A stretch of DNA of 64,000 nucleotides, taken from assembly GCA_029959085.1 (NCBI GenBank), contig JARWIR010000021.1, positions 23,957,620 to 24,021,619 of the forward strand. Direction: 5' to 3'. The position numbers were made by a program, and so were the translations under genes. This stretch comes from Nemophila menziesii. Lineage: Eukaryota; Streptophyta; Magnoliopsida; Boraginales; Hydrophyllaceae. Below the pieces are notes generated by a model. The model ran no database searches. It saw only the letters and a program-made list of their open reading frames with translations, and was not told the origin of the DNA. Each line of letters starts with the position of its first letter. Position 1 is the stretch's first letter. Positions 43,094 to 55,195 of the stretch are shown in pieces.

Positions 43094-45843
43094 TTACATT
43101 TGATTTAATTGATCTTTGAAAGAGGGTGGGTAAGTACCTCGTTTCGCCTTCTTACTTTCCCGACGAAACTCATTTTCCACCGCATGATAGTAGATGACGG
43201 TCATCAACGGTATAAGCTCATTTTTATTCTTTTCAATCCCGTGTTCATATTTAAAACGTGGTGGGTAGGTCTTCCTCCTTGCCGCTTTACTCCCGCGGTG
43301 TGGCACCTTGCTTGCGTGACACATGTTGATCATTTTTTGTAAAGGCGGTGATTCTCCAGCTCTATTTTCATTCAAGATTCTTGGTGGAGATGGTAATTGG
43401 TAAAATTTTTGTGGCGTAGGTTCAACTTTTATTTTATTGTGAACCTTTAATTCTTCAATTGATTCCTCAACCACTTCATATTCATCTTCTCTTTCAACCC
43501 AATCATCCACTATTACCTCATCAAATTTTTGTTTTTGAATTTCTATAACCTCGATCACCACCTCTTCTTGTTCGTGTTCTACATCTTGCTTTTGTGCATA
43601 TTCCATAAGAATAGCAATTTCTGTGTTAACTTCTAAGATTTGCGTTGCTACTCCTTCTTCCACTATGCTAAAAAGATTCTCAACCACATGGTGGTATCCA
43701 TTTATAATTGGCACGGTGGTCATATCACTATCAATAATATTTTCTTCAACACCTCCTCCTCAACTACTTCTTCCGGTTGATCTCTTCCATCCCTCGGGGG
43801 AGTGCAATCTTCATAAAACTTACTACCACTTCCGGCTAAGTTAGGAGAGTTGTTTCGTGCAACCATTTCATCTATCATCTGTTGTATGAATGTGATGTCT
43901 CCTCATTAGTGATAGATTTATAGTAGGATGAGACATCATTTTTAGTGATTTAGAAGTCATAATAGTCTATTTTCTTGAGAATAGTGCACTTTCCTATTTT
44001 GAGTCTTGATTTAGTGAATTATTATTTTTCGAGCATATTGGATTTAATTGTTTATTTAGTGTGAAGCTTTAAAGATAATTATGGAGATTAATTAGAGTCC
44101 AAGTCAAAGACTACAAGATATGGAAAGAGATTAGCATGGTAATTGGAGATAAGGAAACAAAAGCTAAAAAGATGGAAAAGGAAAAGCTGGCTAAATCTGA
44201 ATTTCTGCAGCAACGCCTAAAGAAGTGGTGATAACTCCAAAAGGAAGCCGATTTTGGTAAATTCCTTTCCTAGGGACGTAGATAATTCGCTGAGGATTCG
44301 TTTGGTATATTGTGGAGCAAAAACCGACCAATAACGAAGAAGATATGCTCAAAACAGTTCAGCAGTAATTATCTTTATTTTCATACGAATATGAGTTGGG
44401 CTTGGAGTCTATCACTTAACCTCTCCCTCAAGAAAACGAATTAGGTCTTCTAAACACCTATAAATACACCCTTATATCACTTGTAAATCATCCTTGCCTC
44501 ATAGTAATTAGTTCTTAAGATTTTATTCTTCCAGTTTATTGTAGAGAGCAAGATGATGTCTTTTGTAATTTCTTTTACTTTATTTCCATCAGGTATGAAC
44601 TAAACTCCCCATAGCTTGGGTTTTGCATCATGTATAATCTATGAATTCTAATTTCTTTCTATCTAAGTTTCTTTGGGAATTACATGTTTTAAATTGATAT
44701 TAGCTGCTTCCCTTTATATTTGTTTATGTGTTTTGATTTAATGATTGTTTTCCTTGCGGTGCGCAACGTTTAGGATTACCTTAATAATAGTTAGATGATC
44801 GCCTTAGCTGGGTGTCTAATTATTGAAACACCACATAACGTCTAGTGTCTGATATTAGTCCTGACAAAACTGATTCTAACTCGATAGTCATTAGGGTTTG
44901 TTTTAATCACCATATCACCAATTGAATGAATTGTTTGCTTAGGGCCTTAGTAGCGTTTGATAACCCTATTTGAAACAGCTTCTTGGTTGTGTCGTAGCCC
45001 CCTTAGTCGCTCTCAAGGTCTAAGGTATGGGAATTTAGAATCCTGACTAAGTATACAAGAGCTAATATTCTCCATTATAAACTAGATCTAATAGAAAGAA
45101 TTAGAAAGATTAGTGCATACTAGCAAAACCTAAGCTATATCTCTCATCTCATATTCTTAGTATTTTATTTTATTGTCTTTATTTTCTTAGTTTAATTTGC
45201 TATTTTCGAAATCTACTCTCTTTAATTTATTGTCTTTTAATTATTTACTTTTACTCGTTATTCCTACCCACGTGATTAACACACTTAAGTCCCTGAGAAC
45301 GAACTCAACATATCAACTAAAACTTGCATACGTCCTGTAATACTTGCAGTACTGTGCCTGTCTAGGGTGAGAGTGCGTAGTTTCTTGACCTTTATTTGTA
45401 TTAATTTTATCACACCCTAGGCGACACCAGAATGAACGGGTGGCTATGCTTTCCTCTTCTCTCGCCTTTCTCTCTTGATCTCTTATCTCGCTTTTCTCAA
45501 ATAGGGGCTGGACTTTAGCAAATGTCTCCTGTAGTGTCTCTTGCTAATAGTGATGAGGTGGAGAGTGTTAAATGTTTTCAACCCACTGGTTGTTCCATCG
45601 TTGCTCTTGTTGATAGTGATATGATGACTATTGTTGATTATTCGTGATCCATCCTTGATCTTGCGGGTATTGATAGGGTTGTTGGTAGAAGTTACTACCC
45701 CATTGATGTTGTCCCGAAGAGTCTTCCAAATATTCAAATAAATTCGAATTTGGGTAATGTCCTCCATACATCTCTAACTGAATCTCTTGATCATTACCTG
45801 AATATAAGAAACTGTAAAAGAAAACAAAACAAAACAAAAACAA
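43094..45843 (-). pseudogene. Unrecognised ORF of the gag-pol-less family (copy C), split by solo LTR
   Basis: N-terminal part 45843-45435: GNDQEIQLEMYGGHYPNSNL, QQPYQYPQDQGW with stops, then ETLQETFAKVQPLF and SEIRDQERKAREE. C-terminal part 43887-43094: MIDEMVARNNSPNLAGSGSK, a one-base shift, then MTTVPIINGYHHVVENLFS, an acidic stretch (VDDWVEREDEYEVVEE), INMCHASKVPHRGSKAARRK and ESKKAKRGTYPPSFKDQL. The last 209 codons are fully open. It aligns with copy A over its whole length. I do not recognise the protein; acidic middle and basic tail suggest binding to nucleic acid or protein. It lies where gag-pol would be. Confidence 0.7.
43893..45429 (+). repeat. Solo gypsy LTR with TSD GAATG
   Basis: A 1537-bp LTR starts TGATGTCTCC and ends GGCGACACCA. 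GAATG flanks it on both sides (43888-43892 and 45430-45434), the 5-bp duplication expected for integrase. No interior is present, so the two original LTRs recombined. Contains TATAAATA at 44459-44466. It is the cleanest full LTR of this family in the window. Confidence 0.93.
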
Positions 45844-45901
45844 GCGTAAAATAAATAATTAAAACTACTTAAGGATTAAAGACCAGGGTCACACGCTGCA
45901 A

Positions 45902-45917
45902 TCCCTGGCAGCGGCGG
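45902..45917 (-). promoter_or_regulatory. Primer-binding site of copy C (tRNA-Asp type, altered)
   Basis: Minus strand CCGCCGCTGCCAGGGA resembles the tRNA-Asp complement but lacks several bases between the LTR end and the PBS compared with copy A, probably a deletion between two GCC words. Confidence 0.65.
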
Positions 45918-45921
45918 GTCC

Positions 45922-46096
45922 TGGGGTGTTATAAAATAAAGCAATAAAGGTATATGATCCACAATACCGCAAGTGCATGGTTGTCCAAGTAATACTCCGA
46001 TAAATCGGGTTTCGTTCTTAGGGTTTGGACTGGTATAACCCAAGTGTTCAATAGATAAGTAGTAGTAATTGTAAGTACATGTATTGAGTTTAACAT
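45922..46096 (-). repeat. 5' LTR remnant of copy C
   Basis: TGTTATAAAATAAAG, ACCGCAAGTGCATGGTTGTC and GGACTGGTATAACCCAAGTG match the start of 38609-40111. After about 46070 similarity is lost, apart from the terminal AAAAGGAGACAT. Confidence 0.8.
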
Positions 46097-46108
46097 AAAA
46101 GGAGACAT

Positions 46109-46467
46109 TTTTTTGTCGAATATAACCAAATCTATTAATTACAAAGACTATTGAAAAAGTTAAAGGATCCAATGAGCGAAAAATCCTTCCATCTTGAAAG
46201 ATCCATGTTGCGTCGGATGCATTTGGCATAGCTATCAGCGATGGCATTAAATTCCATGTTCATGTATGAGATCTTCCATGTCGGAAATTTGTTCAACCAA
46301 CCTTTAATTTTTTTCACTAGGTAATTCAAGCCTCAGTGAAGTTTTTTATTCATCACTATACCTTGAACCATCTCAAGGTTATCAAAGTAGAATGAACTAC
46401 TCCGTGCGTTGATGGCACCAACTGTTCTCAATGCGATAAGGAGAGCCCAAGCCTCCCCCTAGATGCG
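46109..46467 (-). mobile_element. 5'-truncated LINE tail with RNase H domain, 12-bp TSD
   Basis: Minus strand: GEAWALLIALRTVGAINARS and SSFYFDNLEMVQGI, then KISYMNMEFNAIADSYAKC, the end of the plant LINE RNase H-like domain. A short A-tail (T at 46109-46114) ends it. AAAAGGAGACAT flanks it perfectly at 46097-46108 and 46468-46479, the hallmark of LINE-driven insertion. A stop near 46335 breaks the frame. Confidence 0.9.
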
Positions 46468-46479
46468 AAAAGGAGACAT

Positions 46480-47167
46480 GATTCATGGTAAAGTATAGAA
46501 AATTGGATAAGTTTTATTTACCTTTTAGTATGATAATTTATGTTATTATTAAGAAACATAAACAATCTTGTTGTTTGGTGTAGTCCGTATGTAGATAATT
46601 TTCTAAATGGATATTATTAAATCTAATTCTTGCTAAAATTTATATATTGTAGTTGTTTTTCATGTCAATTTTGCTTGTTCTTAACATGATACCATTTTAC
46701 CCATTTTTAACCAAAAGGAACTTCTCACCTCTTCGTTGCTACGTTTATAGAGCTCTGAAAAAATTATTGTTGATACAACATAATAAAAATAATTTAGAGA
46801 AATTTTATTAATTTTTTGAAATTGAAATGGTATGTTATTCTTTGGTAATGGTGGCGGGATTCTTTTCCCTTTTTGTTGAAGCCATTTTTTATACAATAAG
46901 TTGATTTTTTGCGGTAGACTAACCTCCTGGAAGATTTTCTATTGAAAATGATGCAATAGTAATTGTAGAAGTCATTTATTTCCTATAAATATGTTGTATT
47001 TTAATTATCATATAGTTACCATGGATATAAAAAATATAACTAAAAACCATCCTCTTATTCTATTTAGTTTTGTAAAAAAAACTAACTAATATTAACAAAT
47101 AACATCACAAAGTTTGGTTTAACTTGTTTGACCTCGTGTGATTAGTATATTAATTCACATTCTTAAT
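46480..47167. other. Unassigned AT-rich sequence
   Basis: No supported gene. The minus-strand ORF at 46681-46896 shows no recognisable domain. Confidence 0.4.
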
Positions 47168-47224
47168 TTTTTTTATAACATGGATGGTTCGTGTTAATTT
47201 GCGCGCACCACGACTATTTCAACA
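47168..47224 (-). mobile_element. SINE 3' end fragment (Au-like)
   Basis: Minus strand GTCGTGGTGCGCGCAAATT then ATCCATGTTATAAAAAAAAT matches the 3' end of the SINE at 25661-25905, with an A-run. The tRNA-like head is missing. Confidence 0.6.
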
Positions 47225-48271
47225 AAAAAATAAAAATTGCCTTAAGTTGGCTGAATGACCTAAATTATGGTATTTTATCATATGGACGTGGTATGTGTCC
47301 TATTAAGACTTTTTTTTTAATTTTTTTCCTTTTTTTAATATAAAGCACATATATGATAAAAAAAATAACCTATCAAAATTGTAAAATATAAAATACAAAA
47401 GATTTTTATTTATGAATAAATAAAAAGTATGCTATTACACATATAGACATATATAATTCGAAATTGAACATCATAATCAATCATATAAATTTACAATTTA
47501 TAAGAAATTCAGATCTTTAAAACCTCATTATGTGATTGTTCCTTATTGATGGACTTTTAACGGGGCTTCAAAATTATGAAGTGTGTTATAATCTTACCCA
47601 AGCTTCTAATTTTCTTCTCAACTAATATAGATTTAATTTTTAGAGTTAATTCGAGAAATTTTTTTCTATCTCAGATAACTATTTTTTAATGTTGTTAGAG
47701 ATAATAAGAAAAGTCTTATCTAGATCCTTAAGTAGAAAAGGTATGACACATTCTTTATGAATATATATTTTAATATGACATGTATTTTATGAAGATACTA
47801 TAATATAAAAATCAAGGTAACAGTAGACTAAAATAACTTAAACATATAGGAGGAAATAAACTTACAAGAAAATTAGAGTGGTGTAGAAACACAACATAAA
47901 AACGATTGTGATACAAACTAAGTGCAAACTTTTCCATACATTTAATTTTCCATGTTTTAAATATCATGCCCCATACATCTTTAAACTCACAAATTAAGGG
48001 ATGGAATTTATGTAAACACGTTATGCTTAGAAGTGGGAGAGAAAGAAATGATAATACATTTTGTTTGACAAAATTTTGAAGTAGGTATATAACTGAATTT
48101 ACTAATGAATCCAAGTACATGTAGGGCCTAGAGGAGACAAAACGGTAATGATCATTAAGTTAAGAAAGGAACAAGGGAGAAAATCCTGGAATTAAACATG
48201 AGTTGTTAGAATGTTTGAATTATTAGCAAATACAAAACAACATGTGATAAAAGAATATGTAGGTATGTCTT
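47225..48271. other. Unassigned AT-rich sequence
   Basis: No supported gene or repeat. The 102-codon minus-strand ORF at 47812-48120 is Leu/Phe-rich with no recognisable motif and is probably chance. Confidence 0.4.
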
Positions 48272-49208
48272 TGGTGGGCCCTAGGTGTGATAAATAAATG
48301 ATAATAAATGCATATCCACCTCTAAAGAGCAACATAAAACTCTATGCAAGTGCACGAGTCCTTCACAAGTAATAATAAGTAAGTAAAAGTTCATTCTCAG
48401 GGATTTTATTAGTTAGCCCAAACTCTTGTTCACTATAAGCGTAGTCAAATTTCAGTGTTTAAACTAAAACCAAAAGTAGAATATTATATTTGTTTGGTTT
48501 TTATGCTTAAGACTAAAATAAAATAACTTACTAATTAACTAATGAATGCAATAAAATATGTGTAATAAGAATGATATGAGATATACATTAGGTTCACTAG
48601 TATGAACCCATCTGATTAAATTGTTATTATAACTATATGGGAAACTTGAACATAGTAGTCAGGATTTTATAATCCTTCTAATTCCTTTCTGGTTGGCTTA
48701 GAAGGAAACCACAACATACTAGGGGACTTAGGTAATGGGACCCTACGCAATAAATTATGGTTTAATTCCAAACCTTATTAATATCTAGTTAGGCAAAAAT
48801 ATCAGGATTACTATCACACACGAGGCGATTGTGTATCGTTCTCAATAATTAAACCCCTTGTCGGGGTGACAGTCTTAATTTTTTAAGGGTAATCATATAC
48901 TTGGTCAGAGGTAGGACTAGAAATAAAGTCTAATACACAATACAATTATAAAATAAATTGCACAACGCAATTAAATCAATCCCAAATAATATAGAATAAC
49001 AAAATAGTAATCAAGGGTTATACGTAGTGCAAACCCAAGCTATAGGATGATTAGTTAATGATTAAAAATAGAAAACTAAAGAGTCAAAAGATTAAAAACA
49101 TAGTTAAGCTAAAAATCTAATACGGTTTACCTTTATGATGGCAGTGGAATGATGTAGATGTGTTGTTGTGATACTCTAACTTCTGTTGCTTTTCTCTTAT
49201 GTCGACTT

Positions 49209-49251
<43 letters not shown>

Positions 49252-49880
49252 ATAATGAATTTAGTATAAAATAATATCAAGGACATATTTCTAAAGTCAA
49301 ATTAATATATATATATATATATATAGGTGCATGGACATTTTATGGGTTATGTGATTCACTTAAATTATCTAACCTAACCAAAAAATATTCCTTCCAAGAG
49401 TGGATTGATTCAAGTCACGCAAACTGCAATATTAATATTTTTTTCATATTAGATTAAAATTACAAACCATCAGTGGCCACGCATTCCTAACTTGGAGTAC
49501 TAGCTGGATATCAAATAGATTCTCCACATTCGTTGTCAGTCTCACGTGAGACCTTGAGTAATTCACTTTCTAATTTTGGCTGACAACTCTTGCATTTTCT
49601 AAAAAAGGCTTATTTGTCCTTTAACTCTTGAATTCTACTTTGATCTCATACATTGGACTTCTTATCATGATTTGACATATAATATCCTTCATTTAATATA
49701 ATATCTTCACACTTAACACACAAATTACACCCAATAAATAGTAAAAGTAACAAATTTCCAAAACTAGGCAAGAAACGAGAAACTATCGAATAATGGAGAA
49801 AACTCCTTTAACAAAGCACATAATGAACTTAAAATGATGTCTCATGACTAGATTAGTCTATAACATAAATGGAGACATCA
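48272..49880 (-). repeat. Gypsy LTR, reverse (about 1.6 kb)
   Basis: Runs on the plus strand from TGGTGGGCCCTAGG to GGAGACATCA. Internal blocks match the other LTRs: GTGCACGAGTCC, TTCTCAGGGATTTT, CTTAGGTAATGGGACC. A (CT)n tract at 49211-49252 and an (AT)n tract at 49304-49325 lie inside. It is the 3' LTR of decayed copy D, whose purine tract at 49882-49897 is altered. Confidence 0.85.
49211..49325. repeat. (CT)n and (AT)n microsatellites in LTR
   Basis: A (CT)n tract of about 20 units and an (AT)n tract of about 11 units, separated by about 50 bp. Confidence 0.95.
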
Positions 49881-50060
49881 AGAATCCAACTCAAAGTTGT
49901 GTCATCCTGAAAGAGCAATAGGGAAGTGTCTATAATATCAGCTAATCAAGTAAGCATAATTGAAAGAAGATTGAAGAATATAAGTAATAATCCTAAACAA
50001 ATTACCTAAAAAGTTTAATATGATAAGCTTTACAAAGTAAATATCACACACACACACACG

Positions 50061-50108
<48 letters not shown>

Positions 50109-53060
50109 CGATTGTCATACGAACAATCAACGCGATATAATTTCAAGACTTTTTCAATGCACGAAGGATTGTTATTCCCTTAGTTTGATATGGTGTATAT
50201 AGGGTGTTCATTGATGCTAACTAGTATCCAAGGTTCCATATAACTACTCTCTATTTCTTTAATTGCTAGTAGATCACATAGATAATAATCATGAGGACTT
50301 TCGGTTGTAATGTAGACTTAGGGACGGTATGAGCGTATATTTGGATAATATAGAGTGAGATTTTCGCTCTCTCCTAAGTAGACATAAAAGAAGAACCCTA
50401 GAACTTGAGTTACACTAAGAAAATGTCCTCAGTCAACTAAAATTTAATGCACTTAATCGATATCCCCAATAACCCACTATAATATGAAGATGGTCACAAA
50501 CAATTAATCCACGTTGATGGTCCCTTTTCATTCTTTTATTTCCATACGCTTTCTTTTTTTAGTTAGCTACAACTCTCTTTTTGATGTGAGATGTGGTGCT
50601 ACTTCTAATTATTTTCTTTTCAGTATACTTTTTCTTTTTCTTTAGACCCCGATAAAGGGTTACAATATTAGAAAAGTGCATCATCAAGTCACATAATAAT
50701 AATTTTAAAAAGACACCCAAGTATATCCCATAATTGAACCCACCACACCAAACAAAAGGTCTAAAAACAAGTGTCTTAACATTGCGATTCGAGTGTTCAT
50801 ATTGAAAAGTTCTATAAATTAAGGGGTATGACTTATAACATGGCTTATAAAAAGATTTAGAAACACTAGAAGGTCTGAGACGGATAATATATCAATTAAA
50901 ATGGTCATCAAGCTAAAAGGCACAAAGGGCTTATTATAGAACCGCCTTAATCACTTTCCTAGCTAAATAATTTTTGTTACTTTCTCACCTCTAACATGTT
51001 CACTAATGGTTTGTCGACTAGCTCGGATTTCAAGTTGTACACACCACATAAGGTTCCCTAAGATAAAAAAATTATTTTACCACAATTTTTACGAATAATT
51101 TATTTACTATTAAGGTGTGTTTTCATGTTCATCTTCTAAGCATATCATACAACTAGTTCATAATCATACTACTTACATTTGACTCACTAATCCTTATGCT
51201 TTTTTGGCTATTATACACATTCTACAAAACATTCCAGCTACCAAATGTTTTAATTCTACCTAAAAAAATCACATAAAATAGAGATGAGAGCCAACGAATC
51301 CCCACGCTCCCAACTCAAAAACGAGTCGAGTCCCCACGACTCGTAATAGAAACGAAAAAAAATTAAAAACAAACACATATATTGCAAGTAATGAAGTGGT
51401 AAGTAAGAAATCAAACATAATCTCGAGGCTATTGCCTTACGTGATCAACACCCAAGGCATGGTTCGGTGGATCCTTCGCTATATCGCGTTGAGTTTGCTC
51501 AAGGAGTGTAATTATGTGTACTTTATTTTCTTTGATTTGCACCACATCGTATGTAAAGAAACTCTGATATGCTTCTACTCGATCAAATAACTCACTCATC
51601 CTTTGTTACCATGAAAGATCCTTTTCTCTAGAACTTAATTCCTTCTCACGAGAAGTCTCTACATTTGGTGGAATATTTTTAAATGATATTCTAAGAATAT
51701 TCTTGATCCACACGTTGTTGATGTTTCTACTCTCTTTATACACAAGTTTCTCCTTCTTATCACGGTTCATATTCTCCTTCATCATTAATCATAGTGATCA
51801 TAGTTGTGTATTTCAAATTAAACACCTTTGGTGGTGTACTCGCAAATCGCATTACCCCATCAAAGATCACTTGTGATATATCTGCAGTGATGTCCAATTT
51901 GTTACCTACTTCCAACTTTTGAGTGTTTCCAAAAGCTGATGGTGTGAGAAAGTTGTGTCATACTCTTGCATCGGGTTGAAGGTACATGTAAGACCATAAC
52001 ACCTTCAACTTTCATTTGTATTCTTGCATGAAATCTTTACTCAACACATGCCCATATAGTTGATTTCAACCGTAAGTCTTGATATTCTTTACCGCTTGTT
52101 AATACTTGCAGGATCTAACCATTTTCTTGGACTCAAAGTGGTTCCAAATCTTTTCAACTTTGAAAGGAACTTACTTTTCTCGAATTGAAACTTGACCTTC
52201 AATATCTCTGCTAAAGAGGCCAATATAGAAATTCTAAACTAACTCAACACATAAACTCAATTGCCTCATCATTAATGTAGTATATCACAATATTTCACCA
52301 TCTATAGAAATCTCTTGTACTCACCTTTTCCATCTTCCTTTTCGAATACTCTCTCGCATAAAGGTGTTAGTCTGCGTATATTCTTCTTAGATATAGCTAA
52401 TAAGGTCTTATAAGTTTTGCTAATCACGGATATATGAGTCTCAACTCGGAGAAGTTGTGGTGTTTTCTATTTTATAATCACAGTTGCTCACTTTTAAGGA
52501 TTTGAGTTCACCCATAACCGGTTCCTCTCTAACTGTTGACTCAAATTACACTTTCTCTTCTTACACGAAGTTACATGTTTAATGCTTTCTTTCTTCTTGA
52601 CTTCACCTAAGTCTTTGCTTTGATTCTTGTCCATTTCCCTAACATTAGATAGTGTTTATGTTCTTTTTGTCATCTCCCTTGACCTCCAACTTAAAGTTGC
52701 AACACTTTTGAAATTACCCCTAGATTTTGAGTGAATGATGTGTTACTTGGGTTAGTAAATATGTAAGGGTGATGTTTCTTTATATGGGAAATGATAGAAT
52801 CATACTTGCGTGTGAAGGTTTTAAGAAACTTTTGGGAAAGGGTTTGGAATATTTTCTACTTTGTATCTCTATTTTTAGGTGTTTGAGAATGATTTGGGTG
52901 GGTAAAATTTGTTTATAAGAGTGTAATGATGAGTCTAAATATGAATTTATGATGATTTGGAGTTGTTTCGATGTGTGGTGAATGTTTGGTAAAGTTCCAA
53001 TGGAGTTTTGATGCTTGGAGAAGAAGGAGGCTTAAGTTTTTGGAAGTTGGTGGGAATTAA
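49881..53060 (-). mobile_element. Gypsy-family element copy D, decayed interior
   Basis: Near 50320-50450 it shares words with copy C (TTAGGGACGGTATG, GAGCTCTCTCCTA-like, ACTTGAGTTACAC). TAACCCTTTATCGGGGT (reverse complement, 50648-50665) and the hairpin (51321-51344) are present. Beyond the hairpin (51400-53060) I see no ORF and only weak similarity. An (AC)n(AT)n microsatellite lies at 50044-50108. Confidence 0.6.
51312..51344 (-). promoter_or_regulatory. Hairpin (copy D)
   Basis: ACGAGTCG at 51321-51328 pairs with CGACTCGT at 51337-51344 (8 bp, loop AGTCCCCA). The purine tract beside it is eroded, but the stem is perfect. Confidence 0.65.
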
Positions 53061-53960
53061 ACACATAAAACAGGAATGAGAACTACGCGAGTAACCAATC
53101 TCCAACTAAAAGATGAGAAGTGTCCTCACAACTTGAAAAGATTTAGAAAAATAAGCAAATAATTAGACATATACACTAACACATAAAAGAAGGGATATAC
53201 ATATATACATTGAGGTTTTAGGCCTGGCATTGTTGTTGTCCTATCTTTAGATGATCTGGTTAAACTTAGAACAATCTTGATTCACCATAATTCTTTTTGT
53301 ACATTTGATCCCTTTTTGTACCCCCAACTTAATCTTTACCCAATATCAATACACACAAGTCAAACTTCACCAATTCACACAACCCTAACTCAATTTTGTC
53401 CTCATGCATCACTTGCTCACACATACTCCTATATCACACAATTTTAGCAATGTTTACATAAGATATAGCTAAATATTATACTTTCTAGTTAAGTAAGAAG
53501 ATTTAAATATTTATCTATTTTCTCAGATATATCCGATCTCGAAAAGTGTAGGAATCGTGTCTCGTATAATCTCACTTGACCTCAAAACAAATCGTTTCTT
53601 CAAAACATTGATCTTTAAAATCAAGGATTTGAGAATTTTTGAAAGGATTTGTGTTTTCTAGTGTTTTTTAATGTGGATTCATGTTTAAAATGATGATCTT
53701 TGATGTGCAGAAGGTGTTGTAATTATTTGATTTTTTTGGGTGAAATTTTGACTTTTGAATTTATTTTTTTTACTTTTGGGATGAAAAATATAATATTCAA
53801 AAGTTTTGGGGTCAAAATAAAAAAAAATTGAAAATTTGGGGGGTGAAAAATGGGTTTTATTGGAACTTTTGGGATCAAAATATTTTTTCAAAACTCGGGG
53901 ATGGGATTTCATGTTTTAGAATGCTTGATGTGAAAAAATAAATATTTGAAATGCTAGGGT
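53061..53960 (-). mobile_element. Second decayed interior fragment (copy E)
   Basis: AACACATAAAACAGGAATGAG and GAGAAGTGTCCTCACAACTT (53065-53130) are a weathered version of the AACACATAAAATTGGGATGA plus hairpin block of copies C and D. What follows is without coding capacity. At 53700-53900 a G-rich word like TTTTGGGATCAAAATA is repeated about six times in degenerate form. Confidence 0.45.
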
Positions 53961-54819
53961 CCTAAATCACAACACATATATTCAACATCATCTAGTCAAT
54001 CTACAAGATGAGACTGAAGGTCTTCTTTGAAAATTTGACATGGAATGTAAGTAAAATTTTGAGTGACTGTGACTCATTGATGAGAGACTTATTTGGTGAG
54101 AAACGGTACACCCTAATATAGGATTTACATAATATATATAGACACAAATATCCTTTGGTTAAAATCATATGTGAACTTCACACTTACCACATATTTTGTG
54201 ACACTTCCTTCTCTTCAAAAAATAAGAATGCTAGTATATTTTTTTGTTTAAATGTGAATATATGACTCTTATAAAAAATCTAACACCAGATACATTTGGT
54301 GCAACTTCGTGCTAGAAGATGACCTATTTGCTACCCTTGAGGTGTGCCAATTCGCAGAAGAAAATACCTTCTCCAATATAATTATTCATACTAAATTTGT
54401 CTGGATATAATCCATGGTATGCTTAATCCAACCGACTCGAGATGGAATACCCGACCTATGATAGACTTTCCGAACCTAGGATTTAAACTATCTAGCATGT
54501 TTGTTAAATAATTGGGAAGACATATTACTTAGGATATATGGAAACATTTTTCCCTGTTTGTTAACTTTCTTTATTAAGAGCGTGAATAATAGAATATACA
54601 TTTGTTATGGCTTGTTTATAATAAACATATTTTTTCCGTTAATAAAATATTTTACCAAAGAAAAAAATCATAAATAATAAACAAAGTAATAATTAGCTTC
54701 CTATATAAGTTTGCTTTTTAAATATGAAAAAGTTTTTTCTTGTTCATCAATAGTTTTTTTTTCAAGACACCGATATATCCCTATAAAAACAAAATAACAT
54801 ATAAATTGGTAATTTTTTT
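53961..54819. other. Unassigned AT-rich sequence
   Basis: Nothing recognised on either strand. Confidence 0.4.
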
Positions 54820-54822
54820 CAT

Positions 54823-55195
54823 CTTTTGTTATCATCTATATGTCATGTTGATAAGATGATTTCACCTTTTTTTGTTTGCATCAAAATGTCATCCCAATAT
54901 AAACAACAAAAATATGTATCATAAATATTTTTCATTTTTTGTTATCATTATAATGTAATGTTGATAAGAACGACTCCACCGTTTTTTGTTTGCATCAATA
55001 TGTCATGTTGATAAGAATGATGTCATCTAATAAAAACAACAGAAATATGTATCATAAATGGTTTTCATTTTTTTGTTATCATTATAATGTCATGTTGATA
55101 AGAACGACTCCATCATTTTTTGTTTGCATCAATATGTCAAGTTGATAAGAATGAATTCATCATTTTTGTTTGCATCAATATGTATCTTGATAAGA
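54823..55195. repeat. Tandem repeat, period about 133 bp
   Basis: Roughly 2.8 copies. Landmarks recur at the same spacing: AACAACAAAAATATGTATC (54902) and AACAACAGAAATATGTATC (55035). Each unit contains two half-units with GTTGATAAGAATGA and TTTTTTGTTTGCATCAATAT. Confidence 0.85.

Larger units (their letters stand above)
38609..46479 (-). mobile_element. Gypsy-family element copy C, interior without gag-pol
   Basis: Minus-strand element: 5' LTR remnant (45922-46096 and its terminus at 46468-46479), PBS (45902-45917), ORF (45843-43094, split by a solo LTR), variable block (42400-42700), small ORF (41592-41681), hairpin plus purine tract, polypurine tract (40112-40127) and 3' LTR (38609-40111). 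The order equals copy A. Without the solo LTR the interior is about 4.2 kb, with no room for gag-pol. It is inserted into pol of the neighbouring gypsy element; only the left junction is clean. Confidence 0.82.

Noticed and set aside
38609..46479. Reading copies A and C together as one large inverted repeat with function
   Set aside because: They are independent insertions of one repeat family in opposite orientation, with different insertions inside.
46681..46896. Minus-strand ORF
   Set aside because: Short, no domain and no conserved counterpart in the window.
47812..48120. Minus-strand 102-codon hydrophobic ORF
   Set aside because: Hydrophobicity follows from T-rich DNA; no motif, no promoter and no second copy.
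53685..53912. ORF with repeated FDPK/FHPKS words
   Set aside because: It reflects the degenerate G/T-rich repeats in the DNA rather than a protein.
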